Assembly: GCA_031551965.1 (NCBI GenBank)
Contig: JAVBMW010000001.1
Coordinates: forward strand, 62,001-126,000
Length of the DNA stretch: 64,000 nucleotides
From: CALVGQ01 sp031551965
GTDB taxonomy: Bacteria; Bacillota_I; Bacilli_A; Erysipelotrichales; Erysipelotrichaceae
Direction: 5' to 3'
In this document: positions 1-7,167 of the stretch, one piece after another
How the letters are laid out: each line of letters opens with the position of its first letter
Numbering within the stretch: position 1 is the stretch's first letter
The notes under the pieces: model-generated
What the model saw: the letters and a program-made list of their open reading frames with translations, nothing else
Database searches by the model: none
Told to the model about the DNA's origin: nothing
Translations under genes and position numbers: made by a program

Positions 1-595
1 CTATCCATAAAGAGCCATCCAAGTCTTGGACACTTGCTTTCGGACGTGCGCCTCCTAAAGATGTTCCTGGAGCAATTAATTGATTTATCCATTTTGACAC
101 ATTTGATGACTTTTCTGTTTCAAGGCCTCTTACAGCCTCCTCTAACTCTCTCAATGATGTCATGGGTGGTGTTGCAAGCATCTTATCATTTTCTAGAAAT
201 TTCCCGTTTTTTTCTAATGAAAAACGTAAAGCACCCATTCTTCCTTCATCATATACACCAAGCAGATAGTCTGTTTCATTCATCTTTTTAGGTTTCTTAT
301 TTAGCTCTCGTGCAAGCATTTCTTCTTTACGGTCTATTAATTTTCTTCCCCATCGATCCGGACAGCAATCAGAAAACATTCCAAATATTTGTTTACTTTG
401 AGGTAAGTATTGTCTTCCTGAATAAAAGCTCAAGTTCGGATCAAAATTAATCATTGCCATATTTGTTTTCAGCCAATTTTCATCATATTCAAAAGTTATT
501 ATTTCTTTTCCATTGTCATAAAGAGAAAACAAAACGCCCATTAATATGGGTTCATTATTGTTATCAAAATAAACATAAATATTTTTATTTTCCAT
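1..595 (-). CDS. hipA: HipA-type kinase toxin, N-terminal part (runs off the window)
   Basis: This frame is open from an ATG at 595 to the left edge, about 198 residues. HipA proteins are Ser/Thr kinases that phosphorylate glutamyl-tRNA synthetase and are neutralised by HipB. Visible family marks are the N-terminal beta domain (MENKNIYVYFDNNNEPILMG), a DCCPDRWGR segment, YLLGVYDEGRMGALRF, and near the edge the glycine-rich GTSLGGARPKAS motif that precedes the ATP-binding core. The catalytic Asp and metal-binding region lie outside the window, so activity cannot be judged. It starts 6 bases after the hipB stop and is surely co-transcribed with it. The start follows a TAAAG sequence only; translation is probably coupled to hipB. 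Confidence 0.88.
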   Translation of the reverse strand, partial: MENKNIYVYFDNNNEPILMGVLFSLYDNGKEIITFEYDENWLKTNMAMINFDPNLSFYSGRQYLPQSKQIFGMFSDCCPDRWGRKLIDRKEEMLARELNKKPKKMNETDYLLGVYDEGRMGALRFSLEKNGKFLENDKMLATPPMTSLRELEEAVRGLETEKSSNVSKWINQLIAPGTSLGGARPKASVQDLDGSLWI

Positions 596-601
596 CTTTA
601 T

Positions 602-898
602 TTACCTTTTTAAAGACCTTTTCCTTGTAGACAATTTCAAATCTTGCATTTGTTTTCCTACAGCATCATCTTTTGCAATCAATAATAAATCTTCATCCAG
701 TCCGCCAATTGCATGTAAGACTGCTGCATAATTACCCATTGATACTTTTGGAGATCCTTTTTCAATTGACCACAATGTGGCTCTACTTATTCCAGCTCTT
801 TGAGCGATGAGCTCAACTGATAAATTTCTTCTGAGTCTTGCTAATTTAATTTGATTTCCCATCTGTTCAATATAACCATTCGTTTTAGGCAGTAGCAT
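602..898 (-). CDS. hipB: HipB-type XRE antitoxin
   Basis: This 98-residue protein has one XRE helix-turn-helix (about residues 16-70; LIAQRAGISRATLWSIEKG). A basic tail ends in RKRSLKR. HipB antitoxins bind operators in their own promoter as dimers and hold HipA inactive. The ATG at 898 is chosen because AAGGAGTG lies just upstream. An internal ATG (MGNQIKLARLRR) would also give a complete HTH but has no ribosome site. It lies directly upstream of the hipA-like gene in the usual antitoxin-first order, and its promoter carries AACGTT boxes likely used for self-repression. Confidence 0.88.
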   Translation of the reverse strand: MLLPKTNGYIEQMGNQIKLARLRRNLSVELIAQRAGISRATLWSIEKGSPKVSMGNYAAVLHAIGGLDEDLLLIAKDDAVGKQMQDLKLSTRKRSLKR

Positions 899-921
899 TT
901 ACATCACTCCTTATGTTTAAT

Positions 922-950
922 ATTATAAACAAAACGTTCATATTTGTCAA
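922..950 (-). promoter_or_regulatory. Consensus sigma-A promoter of hipBA
   Basis: On the minus strand TTGACA (950-945) is followed after exactly 17 bases by TATAAT (927-922), a perfect consensus promoter 24 bases upstream of the hipB start. An AACGTT palindrome sits inside the spacer, so a bound repressor would block polymerase. Confidence 0.8.
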
Positions 951-964
951 TTATATTAAACGTT
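933..964. promoter_or_regulatory. Pair of AACGTT boxes, candidate HipB operators
   Basis: Two identical self-complementary AACGTT hexamers (933-938 and 959-964) are 26 bases apart, start to start. One lies between the -35 and -10 of hipBA and the other just upstream of the -35. The arrangement suits cooperative autoregulation. That HipB binds them is inference. Confidence 0.4.
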
Positions 965-1035
965 ATCTCGAGAGTTTACATGTCGCTCGATTTCACACGC
1001 GAAACGCTCTACATTAGTATTTATCCTTATAACAG

Positions 1036-1140
1036 CTATAATTTGTTGTAGAGTTCAAGATCATTTTTGATACAAACTGCTTGATCAACTGATAATTCAT
1101 CATAATAAAATCGCTGACTTTGTGAAATAGTTTTAGACAC
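1036..1140 (-). pseudogene. Short remnant resembling a transposase (TnpB-like) N-terminus
   Basis: A 34-codon frame starts at GTG 1140 with AAGGTGG eight bases upstream and ends at a stop after LELYNKL. Its sequence (SKTISQSQRFYYDELSVDQA) reminds me of the first residues of IS200/IS605-type TnpB proteins. I see no continuation of that family downstream. It may instead be an unrelated small peptide. The good ribosome site suggests the start of a former gene whose body was deleted. Confidence 0.25.
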
Positions 1141-1334
1141 AAGGTACACCACCTTATCTTTATGATGTTATATTATCATGATACTTTTGTTAATATAAGT
1201 CTTGACTTTTCTAAATTTAATTGAATACTATTCAAGTTATTTATCAATACAAATCTATCTTTTTAGATAGTACCGAGAACTTCCCCATATAATAAAAAAG
1301 CCATGATTCTAGTCACAACTTTGCTTGATACAAA

Positions 1335-1381
1335 TGGCACCCTCGGCGGGAATTGAACCCACAACTAGCCCTTAGGAGGGG
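1335..1381 (-). repeat. 47-nt exact copy of the tRNA-Arg 3' end (att-like site)
   Basis: These 47 bases are identical to bases 3965-4011, the 3' portion of the intact tRNA-Arg(CCT) gene, from the anticodon loop through the T arm to the encoded CCA. Both copies have the same orientation. Identity stops abruptly on both sides. No tRNA 5' half is present here, so this cannot be a gene. It looks like the attachment-site duplicate left by an element that integrated into the tRNA gene. Confidence 0.85.
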
Positions 1382-1384
1382 GAG

Positions 1385-2647
1385 TTAATCTTCTAACATC
1401 CATTTATAGGCGGGAACTACGTTAATTTCCAACCCATTTTCCTGTATTAAATCTTCCTCATCATAAGTTACTATTAAATTATTTATAATTGATTTAAACT
1501 CATTCAGTTTGACTAGTGCTTTTACTTCTCTTGCTTTTGTTTCATAATCTGAAATGGAATAGCTAACTTGTATCGCAAGAGATTCACTTGGAATATAAAA
1601 ATCTACCTCAACACCATTTTGATAATAAAAAACTTTATCCTGCCCATATTTTCTCAATAACTTGCAAGCAATTAGGTTTTCTAGTAGTGTAGTATCCGAA
1701 TCAATCAAGAATAGATTAAGCAAACCTGTATCCACAAAATAATATTTTGGATTCGCTAATTTATCAACTATTTTCGCTGCATAATTTTCAATTGAATTGA
1801 TTAAATATGATTCTTTACAGTAAGAGATATATTGAATAATTGTTGATTTACCCACTGTTACTCCAACGCTATTAATAATATTACTTAATCTACTAAAAGA
1901 AATAGGTGTACATACACTTTCAGCTATTTTTTTCATCATAATTTCAAGCGCTTTAGTATTTGAAATCGAATAACGTTTTACTATATCACCTAAAAATATT
2001 TTATTATAAATACTACTCAAATAACTTCGCTTATCGACAAGATTGATTGTTTCTGGGAAACCACCGTATCTCAAATACTCATCAAATAATTTAATGAATT
2101 TTCCTTTATCACTTGTTGAATTCAACAATCTTTTATTCCAATTAAATGATTTAGCCTTTAAAAATTCAACAAAGCTATATGGGTGGATCAAAACAGCTAA
2201 ATATCTACCTCCTAAAGTTGTTTCTATTTCTTTACTTAACATTTCTGCGTTACTTCCTGTAATATAAATATGCCTTTTCTCATCAGCCATACGTCTAGCA
2301 AATTTTTCCCAACCTTCAATATTTTGGATTTCATCTAAAAACAGAATAGGATTTTTAGTAGTTAAAGCATAAAAAGACTCAATCAACATATTAAAATCGT
2401 TTATATCAAATCCCATCAAACGTTCATCTTCAAAATTAACATATAAGAATTCTTCCCAATCATGTCCTTGAGTGATAAGATTTGTCATATGTTGATATAG
2501 AATGTATGATTTGCCACACCTTCTTATTCCTGTAAACACCATTGGAATTTGATCTTCTATCAGTACATTTCTTTCAACGAAAGGTATCCTGCGAATTACT
2601 TCAATATTATCTACTATGATTTGCTTAAGTATTTGATTATTAATCAT
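1385..2647 (-). CDS. AAA_14/DUF4143 family ATPase
   Basis: This 420-residue protein has a P-loop ATPase N-terminus with Walker A GIRRCGKS (residues 40-47), Walker B ILFLDEIQ (D105, E106) and an ITGSNAEML sensor segment. The C-terminal DUF4143 part has a PD-(D/E)XK-like fold. Its VDFYIP...AIQVSYS stretch (about 347-364) lacks the usual E-x-K pair, so it is probably not a nuclease. The family is abundant in gut bacteria and its role is not known; these genes behave as mobile accessory genes. The ATG at 2647 has GGAGG nine bases upstream. The stop codon lies only 3 bases from the tRNA fragment, so the gene sits exactly against a probable integration boundary. The promoter region carries two large palindromes. 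Confidence 0.9.
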   Translation of the reverse strand: MINNQILKQIIVDNIEVIRRIPFVERNVLIEDQIPMVFTGIRRCGKSYILYQHMTNLITQGHDWEEFLYVNFEDERLMGFDINDFNMLIESFYALTTKNPILFLDEIQNIEGWEKFARRMADEKRHIYITGSNAEMLSKEIETTLGGRYLAVLIHPYSFVEFLKAKSFNWNKRLLNSTSDKGKFIKLFDEYLRYGGFPETINLVDKRSYLSSIYNKIFLGDIVKRYSISNTKALEIMMKKIAESVCTPISFSRLSNIINSVGVTVGKSTIIQYISYCKESYLINSIENYAAKIVDKLANPKYYFVDTGLLNLFLIDSDTTLLENLIACKLLRKYGQDKVFYYQNGVEVDFYIPSESLAIQVSYSISDYETKAREVKALVKLNEFKSIINNLIVTYDEEDLIQENGLEINVVPAYKWMLED

Positions 2648-2670
2648 TTTAATAACCTCCGTTTTATATT

Positions 2671-2732
2671 CAAGACAATATTATCATATAATTGTCTTAT
2701 CAACAAGACAATATTATTATATAATTGTCTTG
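2671..2732. promoter_or_regulatory. Two tandem CAAGACAAT/ATTGTCTTG palindromes in the ATPase promoter
   Basis: Two 28-29-base inverted repeats start 33 bases apart (2671-2698 and 2704-2732), each with CAAGACAAT facing ATTGTCTT(G/A). The second is perfect over 9-bp arms. On the minus strand TTGTCT, 17 bases and TATGAT form a plausible promoter overlapping them, and a ragged third copy follows near 2740. They look like operators spaced about three helical turns apart; the cognate regulator is not evident. Confidence 0.5.
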
Positions 2733-2867
2733 CAAACAAAACAACAAGATTTAATTGTGTTTTTAAATGATTTGTACCATATATGAAATTAAAAGCGAAC
2801 TTGCCAAGCACAATATCTTCCTAATTTCTCTCATTCCTGGTGAGAGAATTGAATTATAAAAAAATCC

Positions 2868-2957
2868 CTGAAAATTAAAATTAAAACCACGACTTAATCG
2901 TGGTATATTTAAATAATTTAATTGAACCCGGAACTAGCCTTAGGAGTAAGGATATCC
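2868..2957 (-). repeat. Degenerate copy of tRNA-Arg 3' end and its downstream hairpin
   Basis: Bases about 2920-2957 read as a mutated version of the tRNA-Arg 3' region (AATTGAACCC, GAACTAG, CCTTAGGAG, ATATCCA are shared, with small deletions). The adjoining hairpin at 2887-2903 (CCACGA / TCGTGG) and the sequence CCTGAAAATT also match the DNA next to the intact tRNA gene (3921-3950). The similarity therefore covers about 90 bases, and this is an older, decaying duplicate. It divides the tRNA-bounded segment into two cargo blocks. Confidence 0.6.
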
Positions 2958-3103
2958 ACGTTTTTAAGGGCATATTTCACCACTTTCGGTTTGTTTTGTC
3001 CTTTATATCATCGTTTATCTTTTGTTTTATGTTTGCTTAACCCCACTTTTCACTATTTGTTTATCTAGTTTGCATAGTATCTATTAGCAGAGTATTAGCA
3101 AAT

Positions 3104-3472
3104 TCATTCAACTTTGTTGACCATCACAAATACAGAGTATTTTTCATTTAAGTCAAATTCATCAACTATTTTAAATACAGTTCCAAAGACACTTTCTTTA
3201 CTCAAAAGATTTATGCTAACTTCCTTTTTAGGATAAGCGATATAAAATAATCCATTAGGCTTAATCATCGATTTTTCATATACTTCCTTTATGCTTACTT
3301 CTAAATCCCATTGTTCAAATATAAATGAAAATATCATATCATAAGGTGCCTTTTGACCAGAATAATCACAAACGACTTCATCAAAGTCATGCATGTCTGA
3401 AGGCACATCAAAAAGCAATATATTTTGATTATTTTGAAAATTCATTTTTTTAATCAAATCATGTTTTATCAA
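3104..3472 (-). CDS. DUF3052-like hypothetical protein
   Basis: This 122-residue protein of unknown role resembles DUF3052 proteins, which have a Rossmann-like fold but no known activity. The shared layout is an early NILLFDVPSDM strand, a middle YDMIFSFIFEQW segment, and IKPNGLFYIAYPKK, which matches the family's 'L+PGG..WISWPKK' region. The start is a TTG at 3472, chosen because AAAGGAGAAA stands nine bases upstream; the next ATG (residue 10) has no such site. It lies just downstream of a truncated Fic gene and within the tRNA-bounded segment. Composition does not differ obviously from neighbours. Confidence 0.55.
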   Translation of the reverse strand: MIKHDLIKKMNFQNNQNILLFDVPSDMHDFDEVVCDYSGQKAPYDMIFSFIFEQWDLEVSIKEVYEKSMIKPNGLFYIAYPKKEVSINLLSKESVFGTVFKIVDEFDLNEKYSVFVMVNKVE

Positions 3473-3523
3473 ATTGAGTTTCTCCTTTTTTACTTAATAA
3501 TTAATCAAATAACAATCTATTTA

Positions 3524-3859
3524 CTACCATTTATCGCTATTTATATTTATGAACCCCTTATTTTGCAGATTATTGAAGCCTAAATTTATCGCTTGTCTAT
3601 ATTGCAAAACTTCTTTTGCGGCTGCTGAAACATGTGAACTACTAGTCATTTCCTTAAACAATTCATCATATGTCGTAATAATATTTTCAATTTCAGATGA
3701 ATCTTTTGCTTCTCCAAGAGTTATCGCATTCAACAGTATTTTGGGATTGGGCAATAAGTTTATCATTCCTCGCAATTCACCTATTTTATTATTTGCCTTT
3801 GATAACAGCAATAGCGTTTCTACATCATTAAAATCAGTTGCTAATGGCAATTAATACAT
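3524..3859 (-). pseudogene. Fic-family gene remnant (N-terminal domain only, early nonsense codon)
   Basis: The open frame keeps only the Fic N-terminal domain: SKANNKIGELRG, LLPNPKILLNAI, AKDSSEIENIITTYDELF. It includes the S-x3-E-N inhibitory-helix motif (SSEIEN) that blocks ATP binding in Fic AMP-transferases. The HPFxxGNGR catalytic core is missing; the frame ends soon after NKGFIN. The original start appears to be ATG 3859, which has an AGGTG ribosome site, but codon 3 is TAA. Family proteins begin MYKLPL, so a single AAA-to-TAA change would explain this. The remaining frame can only begin at a TTG. The gene is therefore dead at both ends. Confidence 0.75.
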
Positions 3860-3964
3860 ATTTTTCACCTCATAAATAGATTATCATTTTTCAGTCACGT
3901 GTTGATTACGTGCTGATTTCCTGAAAATTCATATACTACGACTTAATCGTGATTTCATCCATTA

Positions 3965-4039
3965 TGGCACCCTCGGCGGGAATTGAACCCACAACTAGCC
4001 CTTAGGAGGGGCTTATTATATCCATTTAACTACAAGGGC
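3965..4039 (-). tRNA. tRNA-Arg (anticodon CCT)
   Basis: A complete 75-nt cloverleaf with encoded CCA can be folded. The acceptor GCCCTTG pairs with CGAGGGT, and the D stem is GTTA/TAAT. The anticodon stem is AGCCC/GGGCT around loop CTCCTAA (anticodon CCT, reading AGG). The T stem is GTGGG/CCCGC around TTCAATT. A weak hairpin (ACGACTTAATCGT, 3938-3950) follows. The 3' portion is repeated at 1335-1381 and, mutated, near 2920-2957, marking this gene as an integration target. Confidence 0.93.
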
Positions 4040-4089
4040 ATTGCTTGTATATTTTAGCATATTCCCTCAATCTAATCTAGATACAAAAT

Positions 4090-4118
4090 CAATTGGTCAC
4101 GCACTGCGTGACCAATTG
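4090..4118. repeat. 29-nt perfect palindrome after the DUF1016 gene
   Basis: Arms CAATTGGTCACGCA and TGCGTGACCAATTG (14 bp each) surround a single C. It begins 4 bases past the stop codon of the DUF1016 gene. It could act as a terminator, but only a weak T-run follows. A near twin lies inside that gene at 4819-4847. Confidence 0.75.
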
Positions 4119-4122
4119 TATA

Positions 4123-5118
4123 TTATGCAAGATTTGCTTCTAATACTTGATATTCTTTATGTAATTCGTATTGTAGTTGTTCTTCAGTTGGTAAATATAA
4201 ACTGTATTTTGATGTAAAGATTTGATTATTTCCTTCAGGTAAAGTATATCGCACGACGGATTCACTTTTATCTGCACACAAAACTATTCCAATTGGAAGG
4301 TTATCCCCTTCATTCATTAACTCTCTAGTATAGTAGTTGACATACATTTGCATTTGCCCAAGATCCTGATGTTTCAATTTTCCAGTTTTTAAATCAATTA
4401 GGACAAAACATTTTAAAATATAGTTGTAAAATACTAAATCAACATAGTAATGTTCTCCATCAAAAGATAATCTTTTTTGTCTTGCGACAAACGAAAAGCC
4501 ATTGCCTAATTCTAAAAGGAAATTTTGAAGATGATCGATTAAGGCTTGTTCCAAGTCGCTTTCGAAGAAGCTTGCACTTTGTTGCAATCCTAAAAACTCC
4601 AATACATATGGATCCTTAATAATATCTTCTGGTTTGTTTATCTCATTATCATTATTCAGTGATTTGCTTTTTGTAGACAATAATCTTTCATAGGTGTAAC
4701 TATTGATTTGTCTTTCAAGTTGCCTGCTACTCCAATTAGAATTAGCACATTCATTCAAATAATATGTACGCGCTTGCTCACTTTTAACCTTTAATAAAAG
4801 GCGATAATGTGTCCAACTCAATTCAACACGCAGTGCGTGTTGAATTGGAAATGCAATATAAAACTTTCTGATATACTGCAAGTTAGTTACAGTAAAACCT
4901 TTTCCAAAATCTCTTGTCATTTGCTTGGCTAATTCTTCTAAGAAGTATTTACCATATTCTGCACGGTTCTCTCCATTTTGTTGTTCAACAATGCTTTTTC
5001 CTATATACCAATAAGCTTCTACCATTGCAAAGTTTGCAGTTGTATATACTTTTTTTCTTGCATGTTGCATAATTTCTTTAATTTGATCGTAAAGCTGTGT
5101 TGTAGTAATATCTTTCAT
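4123..5118 (-). CDS. DUF1016 (YhcG-type) PD-(D/E)XK nuclease family protein
   Basis: This 331-residue protein has the full DUF1016 layout. A helical N-terminal domain (about 1-150; IGKSIVEQQNG, GKGFTVTNLQYIRKFY, ELSWTHYRLLLKV) precedes a C-terminal nuclease domain (about 175-330). The nuclease domain has GNGFSFVARQKR, YYVDLVFYN and IDLKTGKLKHQDLGQMQMYVNYY, which supply the Asp and D-x-K residues of a PD-(D/E)XK site. Members often accompany restriction or defence loci or travel alone; the substrate is not established. The start ATG at 5118 opens the conserved N-terminus; no strong ribosome site is visible. A perfect palindrome is built into the codons for IQHALRVEL and a related one follows the stop. 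Confidence 0.9.
   Translation of the reverse strand: MKDITTTQLYDQIKEIMQHARKKVYTTANFAMVEAYWYIGKSIVEQQNGENRAEYGKYFLEELAKQMTRDFGKGFTVTNLQYIRKFYIAFPIQHALRVELSWTHYRLLLKVKSEQARTYYLNECANSNWSSRQLERQINSYTYERLLSTKSKSLNNDNEINKPEDIIKDPYVLEFLGLQQSASFFESDLEQALIDHLQNFLLELGNGFSFVARQKRLSFDGEHYYVDLVFYNYILKCFVLIDLKTGKLKHQDLGQMQMYVNYYTRELMNEGDNLPIGIVLCADKSESVVRYTLPEGNNQIFTSKYSLYLPTEEQLQYELHKEYQVLEANLA
4819..4847. repeat. 29-nt perfect palindrome inside the DUF1016 coding region
   Basis: Arms CAATTCAACACGCA and TGCGTGTTGAATTG surround a single G, within codons for a conserved part of the protein. Compared with the palindrome at 4090-4118, three positions per arm differ, and every change is mirrored in the other arm, so both stay perfect. 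Confidence 0.75.
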
Positions 5119-5231
5119 AGTATTTTTTACTTACAAGTAATTTTTTGTAAGATCCTCCTACTATTAATATTCTAAGAAAATGGTTGTTCACCTCTTTTAA
5201 TTTTCAAAATATTTGAAACACTTTTTTATTT

Positions 5232-5262
5232 TTGCTTCGTTGTGTAGTATTTTTGTTATAAT
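5232..5262 (+). promoter_or_regulatory. Probable promoter of the HAD/oxidoreductase operon
   Basis: A consensus TATAAT (5257-5262) lies 18 bases before the HAD start. The best -35 is TTGCTT (5232-5237) with a long 19-base spacer. The leader is very short and carries only AGGTG as ribosome site. Confidence 0.5.
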
Positions 5263-5280
5263 AGATATGTAGGTGAAAAT

Positions 5281-6072
5281 ATGAAAAATTCGATTAAATT
5301 AATTCTTACTGATATGGATGGCACTTTGTTAAACGATGACAAGCAAATGCCCAAAAATATCTTTGAAATCATCAAGAAATGCACAAATGAAGGAATCATT
5401 GTTGGTGCAGCCTCAGGAAGGCAACTCTATAACTTGTATAATCGATTTAATGAAACTCAATATGAAATGTTCTTCGTTGCTGAAAATGGTTCTTATGCTA
5501 CTTATAAAAATAAAATAATTTATTTTTCGCAGATTAAGCTGCCTGTGATCCACGAATTGATTGATGTTGCTAGAACACTACATAATGCCTATCCGATAGC
5601 TTGTGGCAAAAAAGGTGCATATATCGAAAATACCGACAAAAAGTTTGTGCTTGAAGCAAAAGAATATTATGATAAGCTTACTTTAGTGGATGATTTGAAG
5701 TCTGTTGAAGATGACTTCTGTAAATTTACGATTTGTGACTTTGATGGATCTGAATTCAACTCAAATTTAAAGTATGAAGCATTTAAAGAAAAACTCCAAA
5801 TTACTGTGTCAGGACAGATTTGGTTGGATATATGCAATAAAGGTGTATGTAAAGGAAAAGCAGTTGAAGCTTTTCAAGAAAAAATGAAAATCGCAAAAGA
5901 GCAGACAATGGCCTTTGGAGACTATATGAACGATGTAACACTACTTCAAGCAGCACACTACAGTTATGCTATGCAAAATTCTCATCTAGATTTATTCCAA
6001 TACGCCAACTACATTGCTCCTAACAACAACGATGAGGGTGTAGTACAAATCGTTGAACAATACCTAAAATAA
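5281..6072 (+). CDS. HAD-superfamily (Cof-type) sugar-phosphate phosphatase
   Basis: This 263-residue protein has the Cof/IIB HAD motifs: DMDGTL (motif I, nucleophile and acid Asp near residues 11-13), AASGRQ (motif II), a Lys before motif III (CKGKAVEAF), and FGDYMNDVTLLQAA (motif III, metal-binding Asp). These cytosolic enzymes dephosphorylate sugar phosphates or nucleotide cofactors; the substrate cannot be named. The cap domain sits between motifs II and III. It is followed 14 bases later by a Gfo/Idh/MocA oxidoreductase with its own AGAGGAGAG site, and the two form an operon ended by a strong terminator. Confidence 0.9.
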   Translation: MKNSIKLILTDMDGTLLNDDKQMPKNIFEIIKKCTNEGIIVGAASGRQLYNLYNRFNETQYEMFFVAENGSYATYKNKIIYFSQIKLPVIHELIDVARTLHNAYPIACGKKGAYIENTDKKFVLEAKEYYDKLTLVDDLKSVEDDFCKFTICDFDGSEFNSNLKYEAFKEKLQITVSGQIWLDICNKGVCKGKAVEAFQEKMKIAKEQTMAFGDYMNDVTLLQAAHYSYAMQNSHLDLFQYANYIAPNNNDEGVVQIVEQYLK

Positions 6073-6086
6073 GAGGAGAGAAGACT

Positions 6087-7076
6087 ATGAAAATTGGTAC
6101 AATTGGTTCAGGATTTATTGTTGATCATTTTATTAATGCAGTAAGTTTTGTCGATGGAGTTGAAATCGGTGCTTGTTACTCCAGAAATCAGGAAAAAGCA
6201 GAAGAATTCGCAAAAAAACACAATGTTTCTAAAGCTTACTCAAGTTTAGAAGAAATGTTTAAAGATGATGATTTAGATTTTATCTATGTTGCATCCCCAA
6301 ACAGCATGCATTATCCACAAACTAAACAAGCACTTCTTGCAGGTAAAAATGTCATCTGTGAAAAACCATTTACATCAAATGATACTGAGTTAAAAGATTT
6401 GATTAAAATCGCAAAAGAAAAACATGCATTCTTATTTGAAGCGATTATTCCTATTCACTTACCAAACTATAAATGGCTAAAAGAAAATATAAATTTAGTT
6501 GGTGACTTAAAAATGATCCAATGTAATTTCTCACAATATTCTTCAAAATACGATGCCTTTAAACGTGGTGAAAATCCAAATGTTTTCAATACTGATTTCT
6601 CTGGCGGATCACTTATGGATATCAACCTTTATAACATCCACTTTACTATGGGGCTATTTGGTATACCAAATAATGTCCAATACTTTGCGAATATAATTGA
6701 AGGAATTGATACTTCTGGAACAGTAATGATGGATTATGGTACATTTAAATCTACTTGTGTTGGGGCAAAAGATTCTAAATCTAAAAATTCTGTTCAGATT
6801 CAAGGAGATAAAGGATATATCTTAATCGAATCCGAATCAAGTAGAGTTCTTCAAGTTGAATGCAATTTCAACAATGAAAAAACAATCATTAACTTCCAAG
6901 ATAATCCTAATGGAATGTACTACGAAGTAAAAGATTTCAAAGAAATTGTAGACAAAAATGATTATGAGACTTGTTACAAGTTATTAGATTACTCAAATGA
7001 AGTCATGGAAGTAATTACTCAGGCAAGAGCTACTGCAGGAATTATCTTTAAAGCTGATAATGTAATAAAATTTTAA
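6087..7076 (+). CDS. Gfo/Idh/MocA-family NAD(P)-dependent oxidoreductase
   Basis: This 329-residue protein has an N-terminal Rossmann fold (IGTIGSGFIVDHF) and the family motif ICEKPFTSN with the catalytic-type Lys in EKP (about residue 95). The C-terminal alpha/beta substrate domain includes SGGSLMDINLYNIHF. Such enzymes oxidise or reduce sugars, inositols or their derivatives. It is clearly similar to the oxidoreductase at 52448-53428 (same N-terminal pattern, same FSGG..D.N.YNIHF block), so the two are paralogues. Its position behind a HAD phosphatase suggests use of a phosphorylated or dephosphorylated sugar; the exact substrate is unknown. Confidence 0.9.
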   Translation: MKIGTIGSGFIVDHFINAVSFVDGVEIGACYSRNQEKAEEFAKKHNVSKAYSSLEEMFKDDDLDFIYVASPNSMHYPQTKQALLAGKNVICEKPFTSNDTELKDLIKIAKEKHAFLFEAIIPIHLPNYKWLKENINLVGDLKMIQCNFSQYSSKYDAFKRGENPNVFNTDFSGGSLMDINLYNIHFTMGLFGIPNNVQYFANIIEGIDTSGTVMMDYGTFKSTCVGAKDSKSKNSVQIQGDKGYILIESESSRVLQVECNFNNEKTIINFQDNPNGMYYEVKDFKEIVDKNDYETCYKLLDYSNEVMEVITQARATAGIIFKADNVIKF

Positions 7077-7090
7077 TTTAATATAATTAA

Positions 7091-7121
7091 CGGATGATCA
7101 GCAATGATCATCCGTTTTCTT
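7091..7121 (+). terminator. Intrinsic terminator after the oxidoreductase gene
   Basis: A perfect 10-bp stem (CGGATGATCA / TGATCATCCG, loop GCAA) is followed by TTTTCTT, 14 bases past the stop codon. Confidence 0.9.
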
Positions 7122-7167
7122 ACTATTATTTGCACTTTACGAATGACATTGAATCAAACTTTAATAA

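Noticed and set aside
1385..4039. Prophage or integrative conjugative element at tRNA-Arg
   Set aside because: No integrase, structural, relaxase or replication genes lie between the repeats; the segment is only 2.6 kb.
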